Of a stretch of 64,000 nucleotides of DNA, positions 8,827-17,627 are shown piece by piece. The translations under genes and the position numbers were made by a program. Each line of letters starts with the position of its first letter. The stretch's first letter is position 1. The notes beneath the pieces are model-generated. The model was not told where the DNA came from, ran no database searches, and saw only the letters and a list, made by a program, of their open reading frames with translations. This DNA comes from Mesorhizobium sp. GTDB lineage: Bacteria; Pseudomonadota; Alphaproteobacteria; Rhizobiales; Rhizobiaceae. The stretch is taken from assembly GCA_004963905.1 (NCBI GenBank), contig SUGL01000005.1, forward strand, positions 62,001 through 126,000. Direction: 5' to 3'.

Positions 8827-10338
8827 ATGAAAACGACGGTCGCATCGCTCGAAGGCTCACGCCAGGACCTGTTCATCAACGGTGGGTTCGCGGCGCCGAG
8901 GAACGGGCTATACATCGACAGTTTCGACCCGACCACCGGCAGGCCCTGGTACCAGTTCGCCGAGGCCGGCGCCGAGGATGTCAGTGCGGCTGTCGAGGCC
9001 GCGCGTTCCGCTTTCATCAATCCGGACTGGCGGCGCATGACCCAGACCGATCGCGGCCAGCTCGTTCGCCGGCTGGCGGAGCTGGTGCTGGAGCACGCTG
9101 ACGAGCTGGCGCTGATCGAGACGCGCGACAACGGCAAGCTGCTCAAGGAAATGCAGGCGCAGATGCGCGCCATGCCTGACAGCTACACCTACTTCGCCGG
9201 CATGGCCGACAAGCTGCTCGGCGACACCATTCCCGTGAACAAGCTCGAGATGCTCAATTTCAACCTGCGCGAGCCGATCGGCGTCGTCGGCATGATCACG
9301 CCGTGGAATTCGCCGCTGATGCTGCTCACAGGCACGCTGGCGCCGTGCCTCGCGCTCGGCAACACGGTGGTCGTCAAGCCGTCCGAGCATGCATCGGCCT
9401 CGACCCTCGCTCTAGCCGAGCTGATCATGGAAGCGGGATTCCCGGCGGGCGTCGTCAATGTGGTGACCGGCACGGGAGCAGTCGCGGGCAACGCACTGAC
9501 CCGCCATCCAGGCATCGCCAAACTCGTCTTCACCGGCTCGACGGGAACCGGGCGGCGGATCGCCGCCAATGCCGCGCAGAACCTCATCCCGTGCTCGATG
9601 GAGCTTGGCGGCAAGTCACCGCATGTCGTGTTCGGCGACGTCGACATCGAGCACGCCGTGAACGGCGTGGTGTCCGGTGTCTTCGCGGCCGCGGGCCAAA
9701 CCTGCGTCGCTGGCTCGCGCTGCTTCGTCGAGGCGAGCGCCTATGACCGCTTCGTCGAGGCGCTGGTCGAGCGCACCAAGCGGGTGCGGGTCGGCCTGCC
9801 GATGCTGGACGAGACCGATATCGGTCCGCTGGCGCTGTCGGCGCAGCTTGCCAAGGTGGAAACCTATGTCGCCTCGGGCGTGCGCCAGGGCGCCAGGGTC
9901 GCGGCCGGCGGCAAGCGTCCGCAGTCGGACGAGCTCGCCGGCGGCTGGTACTTTGAGCCGACGGTGATGACCGATGCTGAAAACGGCATGGAGTTCATGC
10001 AGGAGGAGCTGTTCGGACCCGTCGTCGGCGTCATCCCGTTCTCGTCGGAAGACGAGATGATCCGGCTCGCCAACGACACGCGCTATGGGCTCGCCTCCGG
10101 CATCTGGACACGCGACATCAACCGCGCGCTGCGTTTCGCCAGGAATGTCGAGGCCGGCACGGTCTGGATCAACACCTATCGTGCGTCATCCTTCATGTCC
10201 GCCAACGGCGGCTTCAAGGAGAGCGGCTACGGGCGACGTGGCGGCTTCGACGCCATGGAGGAGTTCTCGCGCCTGAAGAACGTCGTCATCGACTATTCGG
10301 GCGCCATGCAGGACCCGTTCGTCATTCGCCTTCGCTGA
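8827..10338 (+). CDS. Aldehyde dehydrogenase (NAD(P)-dependent)
   Basis: This is a 503-residue ALDH-superfamily enzyme that oxidises an aldehyde to the acid in the cytoplasm. Visible motifs are ITPWNSPLML and VVKPSEHASAST for cofactor binding, FTGSTGTGRRIA, the general-base glutamate in MELGGKSP near residue 260 and the catalytic cysteine in AAGQTCVAGSR near residue 294. Length and motifs are normal, so it should be active. It starts 22 bases after the flavin reductase and is 32 bases from the monooxygenase. The likely substrate is the aldehyde released when the monooxygenase or hydrolase opens or cleaves the imported compound (inference). Confidence 0.93.
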   Translation: MKTTVASLEGSRQDLFINGGFAAPRNGLYIDSFDPTTGRPWYQFAEAGAEDVSAAVEAARSAFINPDWRRMTQTDRGQLVRRLAELVLEHADELALIETRDNGKLLKEMQAQMRAMPDSYTYFAGMADKLLGDTIPVNKLEMLNFNLREPIGVVGMITPWNSPLMLLTGTLAPCLALGNTVVVKPSEHASASTLALAELIMEAGFPAGVVNVVTGTGAVAGNALTRHPGIAKLVFTGSTGTGRRIAANAAQNLIPCSMELGGKSPHVVFGDVDIEHAVNGVVSGVFAAAGQTCVAGSRCFVEASAYDRFVEALVERTKRVRVGLPMLDETDIGPLALSAQLAKVETYVASGVRQGARVAAGGKRPQSDELAGGWYFEPTVMTDAENGMEFMQEELFGPVVGVIPFSSEDEMIRLANDTRYGLASGIWTRDINRALRFARNVEAGTVWINTYRASSFMSANGGFKESGYGRRGGFDAMEEFSRLKNVVIDYSGAMQDPFVIRLR

Positions 10339-10370
10339 CCAAGACCCGACACACCGACCGGGAGACCGAC

Positions 10371-11447
10371 ATGAAATTCGCCGTATCGCTGACCATGGAA
10401 CGCTTCTCGCCCGACATTCCGATGGCAAGGGTGAAGAGCAATCTGCTCGAGCTTGCGCGTATGGCCGACGAAGGCGGCTTCGAGACGCTGTGGACGGCGG
10501 AGCACCACACGATCGAATGCACGATCTCGCCCAACCCGCTGATGACGCTGACCTGGCTAGCGCAGCACACCGAGCAGATAAGGCTCGGCACCTCGACGCT
10601 GGTCGCGCCCTACTGGAGTCCGATCCGGCTGGCGGGGGAGGCGGCGCTTTGCGACCACCTGACCGGCGGGCGACTGGAATTCGGCATCGCGCGCGGCTCC
10701 TACCAGTACGAGTTCGACAGAATGGCCGGCGGCATGCCGCAGCAGGAAGGCGTCGCTTATCTGAAGGAACTGGTGCCGGCCGTGAAGCAACTGTGGGCCG
10801 AGGATTATGCCCATGACGGGCACTACTGGAGGTTTCCTTTCGCCGCCGGCGTGCCGAAGCCGCTGCAGAGACCGCATCCGCCGATCTGGGTCGCCGCGCG
10901 CGACCCGGGCACGTTCGACTGGGCGGTCGGCATCGGCGCCTCGATCCTGTCGACGCCCCTGTCGGCGCCGCCGGCCGAAGTGGCGGTCCTTGGCGAGAAA
11001 TTCCGCAAGGCCGTCGCCGATCACCCGGAAGTGCCGCGGCCGCGCCTGATGATGCAGCGGCGAACCTGCGTCTACGAGCGGGAGCAAGACTGGGAGGTCG
11101 CGGTCGGCCATGCCATCGATTACGGCCGCGCCTTTGAGAACCTGTTCCAGAATATCGGCACGGTGCGAAACGGTTTTCCGGAAGCGGTGCCCTATGAGAG
11201 CGTCAAGGGCAAGGAGAACTACAATCCCGAAAACATCCGCCGCAACCTGATGTTCGGCACGCCGGACGAGGTGATCGAGAAGCTGCTCGACTATGAGGCC
11301 GCCGGCGTCGACCAGTACTGCCTCGGCCTGACCTTCAACCTGCCGTTCGAGCTGCAGAAGAAGACGATCAAACTCTGGGTCGACGAGGTGATGCCGGTCT
11401 TTGCAGCGCGCGAGCGCGACAGGGCGCGCCAGGCGGCGAGGGCGTGA
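10371..11447 (+). CDS. LLM-class flavin-dependent monooxygenase
   Basis: The protein has 358 residues with the bacterial luciferase-like TIM-barrel pattern. It has a start KFAVSLTMERFSPD, the segment ETLWTAEHHT, the strand IRLGTSTLVAPYWSPIRLAGE, TGGRLEFGIARGSYQYEF, and the C-terminal YEAAGVDQYCLG. Enzymes of this class use reduced flavin and oxygen to hydroxylate or cleave a substrate. RutA, long-chain alkane and sulfonate enzymes are examples. The flavin reductase three genes upstream in the same operon should supply FMNH2. The substrate cannot be assigned from sequence. The stop overlaps a possible GTG start of the hydrolase. Confidence 0.92.
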   Translation: MKFAVSLTMERFSPDIPMARVKSNLLELARMADEGGFETLWTAEHHTIECTISPNPLMTLTWLAQHTEQIRLGTSTLVAPYWSPIRLAGEAALCDHLTGGRLEFGIARGSYQYEFDRMAGGMPQQEGVAYLKELVPAVKQLWAEDYAHDGHYWRFPFAAGVPKPLQRPHPPIWVAARDPGTFDWAVGIGASILSTPLSAPPAEVAVLGEKFRKAVADHPEVPRPRLMMQRRTCVYEREQDWEVAVGHAIDYGRAFENLFQNIGTVRNGFPEAVPYESVKGKENYNPENIRRNLMFGTPDEVIEKLLDYEAAGVDQYCLGLTFNLPFELQKKTIKLWVDEVMPVFAARERDRARQAARA

Positions 11448-11449
11448 GG

Positions 11450-12277
11450 ATGGCGCGCTCCGGCCAGCTCGATGTCGAAGGCGTGCTGCTCAACTGGCAC
11501 CTGGAGGGCGAAGGCGGGGAGCCGCTCGTCTGCATCCATGGTGTCGGCTCCTATCTCGAAGCCTGGAACGGCGTGGCCGGGCGGCTGAAGGAGCGCTTCG
11601 CTATTCTGACCTTCGACCTGCGCGGCCATGGCCGTTCCAGCCGGGTCAAGGGCCGCTACGAGATCGACGATTTCGTCGGCGAGACGCTGGCGCTGGCCAA
11701 CCATCTGGGGTTTTCTACCTTCCATCTGGCCGGATTTTCCCTGGGCGGTCTGATCGCACAGCGCCTTGCGCTGACGCATGCCGAGCGGCTGCGGAAACTG
11801 GTGCTGCTGTCGACGGTCGCCGGCCGCACGCCCGAGGAGCGAAACGCCGTGCGCGGCCGGCTGGCGGTGCTGATGGCGAGCGATGCCTCGGCGCATCACG
11901 CCGCCTCGCTGTCGCGCTGGCTGACGGAGGATTTTCAGGACAACAATCCCGGGATCATCGCGGAGCTGCGGCGGCGCGACGCCGAGAACGACCGCGACTG
12001 CTACGCCGCCGCCTACCGGGTTCTCGCCGAAACCGATTTCGGCGGCATCCTCGATCGCATCACCTGTCCGACGCTGATCGTGACCGGCGAGGACGACCAG
12101 GGCTCCAGCCCGCGGATGGCTCGGCTGATGCACGAACAGGTGCAGGGTTCCGAGCTCGCCATCCTGCCCGGGCTTCGCCACTCGATCCTGATCGAGGCGC
12201 CGGCGCTTGTCGCTGAAACGATGGCCGGCTTCCTGCTGGGCGCCGGTCGCGTCAGAGGAGCCTTCGCGCATGGGTAG
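11450..12277 (+). CDS. Alpha/beta-fold hydrolase
   Basis: This is a roughly 275-residue alpha/beta hydrolase. It has an oxyanion-hole HG motif in VCIHGVGSYLEAW, the nucleophile elbow GFSLGG near residue 95, an acidic residue in VTGEDDQGS near residue 205 and the catalytic histidine in LPGLRHSIL near residue 240. It resembles 3-oxoadipate enol-lactonase and RutD-like enzymes. ATG 11450 is preferred, with a GTG two codons upstream overlapping the previous stop. As the last catabolic enzyme of the operon it may hydrolyse an ester, lactone or carbamate made by the monooxygenase; this is inference from context. Confidence 0.88.
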   Translation: MARSGQLDVEGVLLNWHLEGEGGEPLVCIHGVGSYLEAWNGVAGRLKERFAILTFDLRGHGRSSRVKGRYEIDDFVGETLALANHLGFSTFHLAGFSLGGLIAQRLALTHAERLRKLVLLSTVAGRTPEERNAVRGRLAVLMASDASAHHAASLSRWLTEDFQDNNPGIIAELRRRDAENDRDCYAAAYRVLAETDFGGILDRITCPTLIVTGEDDQGSSPRMARLMHEQVQGSELAILPGLRHSILIEAPALVAETMAGFLLGAGRVRGAFAHG

Positions 12278-12536
12278 CACTCTTTGCGAAGCGAGAGCGA
12301 CCGGCTTGCCCGTGGCGCCGGGCGGCACCTCGCCGGCAACAGGCCAGAGCTTTCCCCGTGAGCGAGGGAATGACGGCGGCAAACATCCTCCGCGGCAGCG
12401 GAAGACCGGACCGGCCCGGGCGTCGCTAAATCCGCGAGCCGTCCGGAGGACGCCGACCTGTCGGCAAGGGATTGAGAGATCATGACCGGCTGAATGGCCA
12501 TGAGCGCATGGGACTGAACAAACAACAAGGGAACAC
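12278..12536 (+). other. GC-rich leader before the ABC importer genes
   Basis: These 259 bases carry no convincing gene. They are GC-rich with several short inverted repeats, for example a GCCGA-CCTG-TCGGC hairpin around 12450-12465. They may hold a separate promoter or a structured 5' leader for the transport genes. I could not match the sequence to any riboswitch consensus I know. Confidence 0.4.
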
Positions 12537-13376
12537 ATGACAATGACATTCTGGAACAGACGACAGCTGACGATGGCGGCACTCGCGCTTGCACTTGGCG
12601 CCTATCCGGCGCATGCCGGCGCGGTGCTCGACCGCGTGACTTCCGCCGGCACGCTCAAGGTTGCGACCGACGCCAACTGGGCGCCGCAATCCTTCATGAA
12701 CGCCAGCAATGAGCTCGACGGCTTCGACGTCGACGTCGCCAAGGCGATCGGCAAGTATCTCGGCGTCAAGGTCGAGTTCGTCACGCCGGGCTGGGACATC
12801 ATCACCGCCGGCAACTGGGCGGGCCGCTGGGACATGCATGTCGGCTCGATGACGCCCACCAAGAAGCGCGCCGAGATTTTCGATTTCCCGGCGGTGTACT
12901 ACTACACGCCGGCGGCGGTCGCGGTGCACAAGGACAGCAAGGCCAAGTCGCTCGCCGACCTCGACGGAAAGGTGGTCGGCGCCACCAGCACCTCCACCTT
13001 CGAAGCTTATGCCAAGAAGGATCTGACGCTCGACGCTGCCGGCGCGCCGGCCTTCGAGTACAAGCTCAGTCCGAAGGAAGTCCACTCTTACGAGAACTCG
13101 ACCACCGCCTTCGACGACCTTCGCCTCGGCGACGGCGTGCGCCTGGACGCCGTGGTGTCGTCGCTGCCGTCGATCCTCGATGCGGTCAAGGCCGGCTATC
13201 CGATCAAGCAGGTCGGCGATCCAGTGTTCTACGAACCGCTGGCGATCGCCATCGAGCATGGCGATCCGGAACTGTCGGCCAAGATCGCCGACGCCGTGAA
13301 GGCGATGAAGGCGGACGGAACGCTGAGCAAGCTCTCGGAAAAATGGTACGGGCAGGATTACTCGAAGACGAACTGA
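12537..13376 (+). CDS. Amino-acid ABC transporter substrate-binding protein
   Basis: The protein has 279 residues and a Sec signal peptide: a positively charged start, the hydrophobic stretch MAALALALGAY and likely cleavage after AHA near residue 24. The mature part follows the SBP family 3 pattern, LKVATDANWAPQSF and ELDGFDVDVAKAIGKYLGV, with a second-lobe GKVVGATSTSTFE. It would capture a polar amino acid or similar compound in the periplasm. The permease and ATPase follow directly. AAGGGA lies well placed before ATG 12537. Linkage to the monooxygenase operon suggests it delivers that pathway's substrate. Confidence 0.92.
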   Translation: MTMTFWNRRQLTMAALALALGAYPAHAGAVLDRVTSAGTLKVATDANWAPQSFMNASNELDGFDVDVAKAIGKYLGVKVEFVTPGWDIITAGNWAGRWDMHVGSMTPTKKRAEIFDFPAVYYYTPAAVAVHKDSKAKSLADLDGKVVGATSTSTFEAYAKKDLTLDAAGAPAFEYKLSPKEVHSYENSTTAFDDLRLGDGVRLDAVVSSLPSILDAVKAGYPIKQVGDPVFYEPLAIAIEHGDPELSAKIADAVKAMKADGTLSKLSEKWYGQDYSKTN

Positions 13377-13385
13377 TCTTTCCAA

Positions 13386-13422
13386 AGGCGGCCCGCCACC
13401 GGCAGGCCGCCGAACCGCCGGT
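13386..13422 (+). promoter_or_regulatory. Overlapping hairpins between binding protein and permease
   Basis: Two inverted repeats share bases here. GGCGGCC (13386-13392) pairs with GGCCGCC (13404-13410). CACCGGC (13396-13402) pairs with GCCGGTG (13416-13422). They cannot form together. The second lies 8 bases before the permease start. Such intercistronic stems commonly protect the binding-protein mRNA and lower permease expression; the overlap would also allow switching, which is unproven. Confidence 0.5.
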
Positions 13423-13430
13423 GCTCAAAG

Positions 13431-14405
13431 ATGCTCTATCCGGATACCGTCGAGGCTGAAGTCCTCGTGCACAAGCCCTGGTTCGTGGCGACGATGTTCG
13501 GCATCGTCCTGCTGGTCTTCATGGCGTTCAACATGACCGGCACCGGCTTCGCCGAGCTCATGCGTCCGGTGATCGGCGAGCCGTCGACGAGCGGACTCTA
13601 CGGGCGCTTCGCCATCGGCTTCGCCATTGCGGTGATCTTCACGCTCAACGTCGTGCTGATCGGCTTCGCGCCGCTCAAGCTGCAGATCGGCATCGTCTGG
13701 CTGGAGCTGCTGCTGCTCTTCATCGCCTTCTTCGAGACGTTCCACCTCAGCCTGCCATTCATCCGCGAGAAGCTGCCGTTCCTGATCAGCCAGGGCGTCG
13801 TCACCACGCTCTACGTCTCTGCGATTTCCATCGTCATCGCCTCGGTCATCGCGGTGGCGGGCGCGGTCGCCAAGCTCTCCAACAATGGCTTCGCCTATGC
13901 CATCGCCAGCTTCTACACCTCCTTCTTCCGCGGCCTGCCGCTGTTGATGCAGGTCTACCTGATCTATCTCGGGCTGCCGCAGCTCGGCTTCGTCATCAAC
14001 GCGGTGCCCGCCGGCATCCTGGCGCTGTCGCTATGCTACGGCGCCTATATGACCGAGATCTTCCGCTCCGGCATCCAGAGTATCGATCGCGGTCAGTGGG
14101 AGGCCTCGCGCTCGATGGGCTTCGGCTTCGCCCTGACCATGCGCCGCATCATCCTGCCGCAGGCATTGCCGGTCATCATTCCGCCGACCGGCAACCAGTT
14201 CATCTCGATGCTGAAGGATTCCTCGCTGGTCTCCGTCATCGGCGTCTGGGAACTGATGTTCCTGGCGCGCACCCTCGGCCAGAAGACCTTCCAGCACATG
14301 GAGATGCTGATCTCGGCTGCCATGATCTACTGGGTGCTGTCGATCTGCCTCGAGCTGATCCAGTCCCGCATCGAACGGCACTATGCCAGGAGCAAGGTGC
14401 GATGA
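13431..14405 (+). CDS. Amino-acid ABC transporter permease
   Basis: This is a 324-residue inner-membrane permease of the HisM/GlnP type. Two or three N-terminal hydrophobic segments (about residues 14-35, 58-85 and 87-107) precede the core domain, which starts near residue 120 ([21 protein letters not shown]). The ATPase-contact EAA loop appears as [22 protein letters not shown] near residue 225. The N-terminal extension makes it longer than the usual 220-240 residues but is known in longer members. Only one permease gene is present, so a homodimer is likely. The gene ends in a 4-base ATGA overlap with the ATPase gene. Confidence 0.92.
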   Translation: MLYPDTVEAEVLVHKPWFVATMFGIVLLVFMAFNMTGTGFAELMRPVIGEPSTSGLYGRFAIGFAIAVIFTLNVVLIGFAPLKLQIGIVWLELLLLFIAFFETFHLSLPFIREKLPFLISQGVVTTLYVSAISIVIASVIAVAGAVAKLSNNGFAYAIASFYTSFFRGLPLLMQVYLIYLGLPQLGFVINAVPAGILALSLCYGAYMTEIFRSGIQSIDRGQWEASRSMGFGFALTMRRIILPQALPVIIPPTGNQFISMLKDSSLVSVIGVWELMFLARTLGQKTFQHMEMLISAAMIYWVLSICLELIQSRIERHYARSKVR

Positions 14406-15145
14406 GTTCTGAGGTTATCATTGAAGCCAGGGCCGTCTCCAAATGGTACGCCCAGTTCCATGCGCTGAAGGACATCAACCTGACCGTCCACAAGGGCGAA
14501 CGCATCGTTATCTGCGGGCCGTCCGGCTCGGGCAAGTCGACGCTGATCCGCTGCTTCAACCGCCTCGAAGCGCATCAGGAGGGCGAGATCGTCGTCAACG
14601 GCGTTGCCCTGCATGGCAGGATGAGCAACGTCGCCGCCGTGCGCTCCAATGTCGGCATGGTGTTCCAGCACTTCAACCTGTTCCCGCACATGACGGTGCT
14701 GATGAACTGCATGGCGGGACCGATGTGGGTCAAAGGCGTTCCGGCCGCGGAGGCGCGTCAGACGGCCCTGCAGTTCCTGGAGCGGGTCCGCATTCCCGAG
14801 CAGGCGAACAAGTTCCCGGTCCAGCTTTCGGGCGGCCAGCAGCAGCGCGTCGCGATCGCCCGCAGCCTGTGCATGAAGCCCGATGTCATGCTGTTCGACG
14901 AACCGACATCCGCCCTCGACCCTGAAATGGTCTCAGAGGTGCTGGAGACGATGACGGTACTGGCCCGCGACGGCATGACCATGGTGTGCGTGACGCATGA
15001 GATGGGCTTTGCCCGGGCGGTGGCCGACCGCGTCATCTTCATGGACGCCGGCCAGATCGTCGAGGAGGGCACGCCCGACGCGTTCTTCGGCAACCCGCGC
15101 CATGATCGAACCAAGCTGTTCCTCAGCCAGATTTTGAAGCATTAA
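14402..15145 (+). CDS. Amino-acid ABC transporter ATP-binding protein
   Basis: The protein has 247 residues and a complete set of ATPase motifs: Walker [10 protein letters not shown] near residue 39, Q-loop [13 protein letters not shown], signature LSGGQQQR, Walker [13 protein letters not shown] and switch histidine in VTHEMGF. It belongs to the PAAT family and powers the importer encoded just upstream. ATG 14402 overlaps the permease stop. It is very similar to the partial ATPase at the left edge of the window. It is the last gene of the 7827-15145 operon. Confidence 0.95.
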   Translation: MSSEVIIEARAVSKWYAQFHALKDINLTVHKGERIVICGPSGSGKSTLIRCFNRLEAHQEGEIVVNGVALHGRMSNVAAVRSNVGMVFQHFNLFPHMTVLMNCMAGPMWVKGVPAAEARQTALQFLERVRIPEQANKFPVQLSGGQQQRVAIARSLCMKPDVMLFDEPTSALDPEMVSEVLETMTVLARDGMTMVCVTHEMGFARAVADRVIFMDAGQIVEEGTPDAFFGNPRHDRTKLFLSQILKH

Positions 15146-15235
15146 CCTCCAGGAAAGGCTGCTTTTCCGGGTCGAGTTTGGGGAAACGGAAAGTCGGCTC
15201 TCGGCTCCATGGGGGTCATTTACTAGGAGGCCGAC

Positions 15236-15274
15236 ATGCGGTTACGTCGCCGATATCTCGAAGCCAATAGTTAG
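15236..15274 (+). other. Twelve-codon frame behind a perfect Shine-Dalgarno
   Basis: AGGAGG (15225-15230) is followed five bases later by ATG and a frame of twelve codons, MRLRRRYLEANS, before a stop. This may be the orphaned start of a gene whose body was replaced at a recombination junction near 15275, or a leader peptide. Nothing downstream fits as its continuation. Confidence 0.3.
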
Positions 15275-15531
15275 TCTCGTTCATCGTCCTTAGGTTCGCC
15301 AGACCATACGAGAGAATACGAAGGAAATGGGTTGGCGAACCACCCGCTAACGTGTTGATTTCCCGCAGAAAACGACGACCCTCGGCGACTAACATAATCG
15401 TTATCCGTCAATAGGTTACGAAGCGGTTCGCCAAGGTCGACAAGGAGCTGGTTCAGCCACTGGGCGCGGTTGGCAGCTTTGGCGCGGAGCCACGTCAGGG
15501 ACCGAAAACCGCCGCGGGTCGTCGGCGACAA
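15271..15531 (-). CDS. Small protein of unknown function, doubtful
   Basis: This is an open frame of 86 codons with a plausible composition, for example AANRAQWLNQLLVDLGEPLRNLLTDNDY. I do not recognise a family, and no clear ribosome-binding site precedes the start. It could be the C-terminal part of a truncated gene. The surrounding 15146-15600 stretch has lower GC than the operon to the left and otherwise shows no gene. Confidence 0.3.
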   Translation of the reverse strand: MSPTTRGGFRSLTWLRAKAANRAQWLNQLLVDLGEPLRNLLTDNDYVSRRGSSFSAGNQHVSGWFANPFPSYSLVWSGEPKDDERD

Positions 15532-15562
15532 TCTATTAAGGCACCGCGCTAAGAACGATTTC

Positions 15563-15589
15563 TTGACTAGCGCTCAGCGCTAGTAAAGA
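15563..15589 (+). promoter_or_regulatory. Palindromic operator overlapping a likely promoter
   Basis: CTAGCGCT C AGCGCTAG (15567-15583) is a perfect 17-base palindrome. It overlaps a -35-like TTGACT (15563) and sits before a -10-like TAAAGA (15584). The arrangement looks like a TetR-type operator, about 90 bases before the Fic start at 15674. No TetR gene lies within view, so the regulator would act from elsewhere. Confidence 0.5.
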
Positions 15590-15673
15590 CTTCGTTCCCA
15601 GAGAGGTCGCCGAGGAACGTTGTCGTTCCTTGCTCACCTCGATCCGAACGAAGCTGTTCCCAATTGGGCGTCA

Positions 15674-16852
15674 ATGATGCCGAAGCGAACAACGGGCCGA
15701 TACGAGAGCGTAACCGCAGGCGCAGAGCACGTCGATGCGTTCATCCCGTTCAATCTGCCGCCTGCGCGTCCGGCACTCTTTGTTGAAGGCAAGCTCGAAC
15801 ATCGTCTCCGAGAAGCCGAGCAAGCGCTCGTTCGGCTCGATCTCGCGGGCGATATGGTGCCTTCCCTCGATTGGTTCATCTATGCCTTCGTGCGCAAGGA
15901 GGCCGTGATCTCGTCGCAGATCGAGGGCACGCAGGCATCACTCGTGGACCTTCTCGCTTTCGAGGCCGAAGAGGGGCAGGCACCCAATGCCGACGTGGAA
16001 GAGGTCACGAACTACCTCGACGCGCTCGCCTATACCCGCGACCAGCTTGCGTCGAAACAGGGGCTACCAATTTCCATGCGGCTCCTGAACGAGGCGCACA
16101 AGCGGTTGATGCGCGGCGTGCGCGGTTCGAACAAGCAGCCTGGAGACGTACGCCGCAGCCAGAACTGGATCGGGGGAAGCCGGCCAGGCAATGCGGCCTA
16201 CGTCCCGCCGCCACCGGATAAGCTTCCCCAGCTTCTCAGCGAATTTGAGAAATACATTCACGCCGACGATCCACTACCGAAGCTGGTGCGGGCGGGTCTT
16301 CTCCACGTGCAGTTCGAGACCATTCATCCCTATCTTGACGGCAACGGGCGAATCGGGCGGCTTCTGATCGCGCTGCTCTTGGAGCACTGGGGCTTGCTGA
16401 AGGCGCCGCTCCTCTATCTTAGCCTGTTTTTCAAACGCCACCGGGAAGAGTACTACCGGCGCCTCAATCTGGTCCGGCTGGAAGGGAACTGGGAGGGCTG
16501 GATCGACTTCTTTCTCGATGGGGTCGCCACGATTTCCGATGAAGCCGTCGCCTCGGCGCGGGACCTGTTCAATCTCGTGTCTGCGGACCGGGTGCGATTG
16601 CTCGAAGCCCACTCGGCCTCCGTCTCGGCAGTGAGATTGTTCGAGCAATTGCCGCGTCATCCAATCGTGAGCGTTGCCTCGGTCACAAAGTTGACCGGCG
16701 CAAGCAAGCCGACCGCGATCCGTGCGATCGAGGCGCTGACCGAAGCCAATATTCTCGTGGAAACCACAGGCAAGAAGCGCGACCGCAGCTTCGCCTATCG
16801 CGCCTATCTTGAGTGCCTGAGAACCGGAACGGAGTTGGACAGCGGCGGCTGA
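15674..16852 (+). CDS. Fic family protein with N-terminal inhibitory helix and wHTH
   Basis: Fic proteins usually transfer AMP from ATP to target proteins. The catalytic motif appears as HPYLDGNGRIGR near residue 225, a normal HxFx(D/E)GNGRxxR pattern. The inhibitory motif SxxxE(G/N) is present near residue 75 as SSQIEG, so this is a self-regulated class II Fic. A Fic_N-type region precedes the core, and the last 70 residues look like a winged helix (VASVTKLTGASKPTAIRAIEAL). ATG 15674 gives the common family start MMPKRTTGRY. TTG 15620 with GAGGAAC upstream is an alternative that adds 18 residues. Possible roles are stress response or toxin-like control; the target is unknown. Confidence 0.9.
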   Translation: MMPKRTTGRYESVTAGAEHVDAFIPFNLPPARPALFVEGKLEHRLREAEQALVRLDLAGDMVPSLDWFIYAFVRKEAVISSQIEGTQASLVDLLAFEAEEGQAPNADVEEVTNYLDALAYTRDQLASKQGLPISMRLLNEAHKRLMRGVRGSNKQPGDVRRSQNWIGGSRPGNAAYVPPPPDKLPQLLSEFEKYIHADDPLPKLVRAGLLHVQFETIHPYLDGNGRIGRLLIALLLEHWGLLKAPLLYLSLFFKRHREEYYRRLNLVRLEGNWEGWIDFFLDGVATISDEAVASARDLFNLVSADRVRLLEAHSASVSAVRLFEQLPRHPIVSVASVTKLTGASKPTAIRAIEALTEANILVETTGKKRDRSFAYRAYLECLRTGTELDSGG

Positions 16853-17189
16853 TTGCTACCAACCGCGAAATCATACCAAGCAAAGCCCACATCCAAGGAC
16901 CTGCACGAAGCTCGTCTCATGAAGCGTCCTTTGCTTAGGCGCGGAACCATAGGGAGCGATAGGGGAAGATTTCCAATTTTGGCCCACGAAAAAGACAATG
17001 AAATCAGAGATGTGAATATGTCCTCCGGGCCCGTCACATTGGAAGGCCAGCTTCGGCGTTTTCGACCGGTCAGCACGATTTTCAGATTGGAGGTTCGCCT
17101 CGGCGTTTGGTGAACCGTTGCCGTTGGGTTCAAAGTAGACCCTCGTGATGGTACATGGGCAGCAGACTTGCCGTGTCCGCTAATTGATA
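16853..17189. other. Intergenic stretch without recognised gene
   Basis: I see no supported gene here. Short frames on both strands (16853-17113 plus, 16804-17193 minus) lack ribosome-binding sites and family resemblance. The integrase tail just to the right suggests this was once inside or beside an integrated element. Confidence 0.45.
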
Positions 17190-17285
17190 TCACCCGCGCG
17201 TTTTGCTCTCCAGTTCATCCAGATAATTGGCCCACCTTTGCATCATCTTGACGCGCTCTTCCCAGCGCTCTACCCGGGCATAGCC
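17190..17285 (-). pseudogene. Phage-type tyrosine integrase, C-terminal tail remnant
   Basis: The minus strand encodes GYARVERWEERVKMMQRWANYLDEL followed by six residues and a stop. This closely resembles the conserved end of P4-type phage integrases, whose last residues typically read AYxRGExWexRvxMMqxWAdyLd. The catalytic domain upstream (higher coordinates) is missing or too decayed to see. It is a short but distinctive fossil, indicating that an island or prophage once occupied this region. Confidence 0.6.
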
Positions 17286-17417
17286 GCAGAGTCAGAGGCA
17301 CGAGACGGGCACAAGTCAAAACCGCTGCGCAGCGGAGTTTGGGAGCCAAGGGGGCAAGTGGGTGGAGTGTGGGTCGGTTCGGTTTTGACTGTCACCTTGG
17401 CCCCCGCAAGGATTGTC

Positions 17418-17627
17418 CTACACGGGCGGCGATGGAACGGCTTCGGAAGAGGGCGAATTGAGTTCCTCCAGTGTTGTGCCGAGAAGCGTCAGCGCGCTGG
17501 GCGTCACGTAGGTGAACTTGCCCCAGGCATCTGCCGCCCACGCGTTGCCGACCACGCCTTCGACGATCCGAGCGGCTCGCAACGCTTCGGAGTCGATTGC
17601 GCCAATGGACTTAAACGCTGTCGTCAT
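17418..17627 (-). pseudogene. PAS-domain sensor fragment
   Basis: The 69-codon frame starts with a plausible ATG and contains VGNAWAADAWGKFTYVTPSALTLLG, the beginning of a PAS domain as found in rhizobial sensor kinases and diguanylate cyclases. It stops soon after the phrase TLEELN, before the core of the PAS fold is complete. No kinase or cyclase part follows. It is probably the amputated N-terminus of a sensor protein. Confidence 0.55.

Noticed and set aside
12278..12536. Known riboswitch before the ABC importer
   Set aside because: I compared it by eye with SAM-II, guanidine, glycine and preQ1 consensus features and found no fit.
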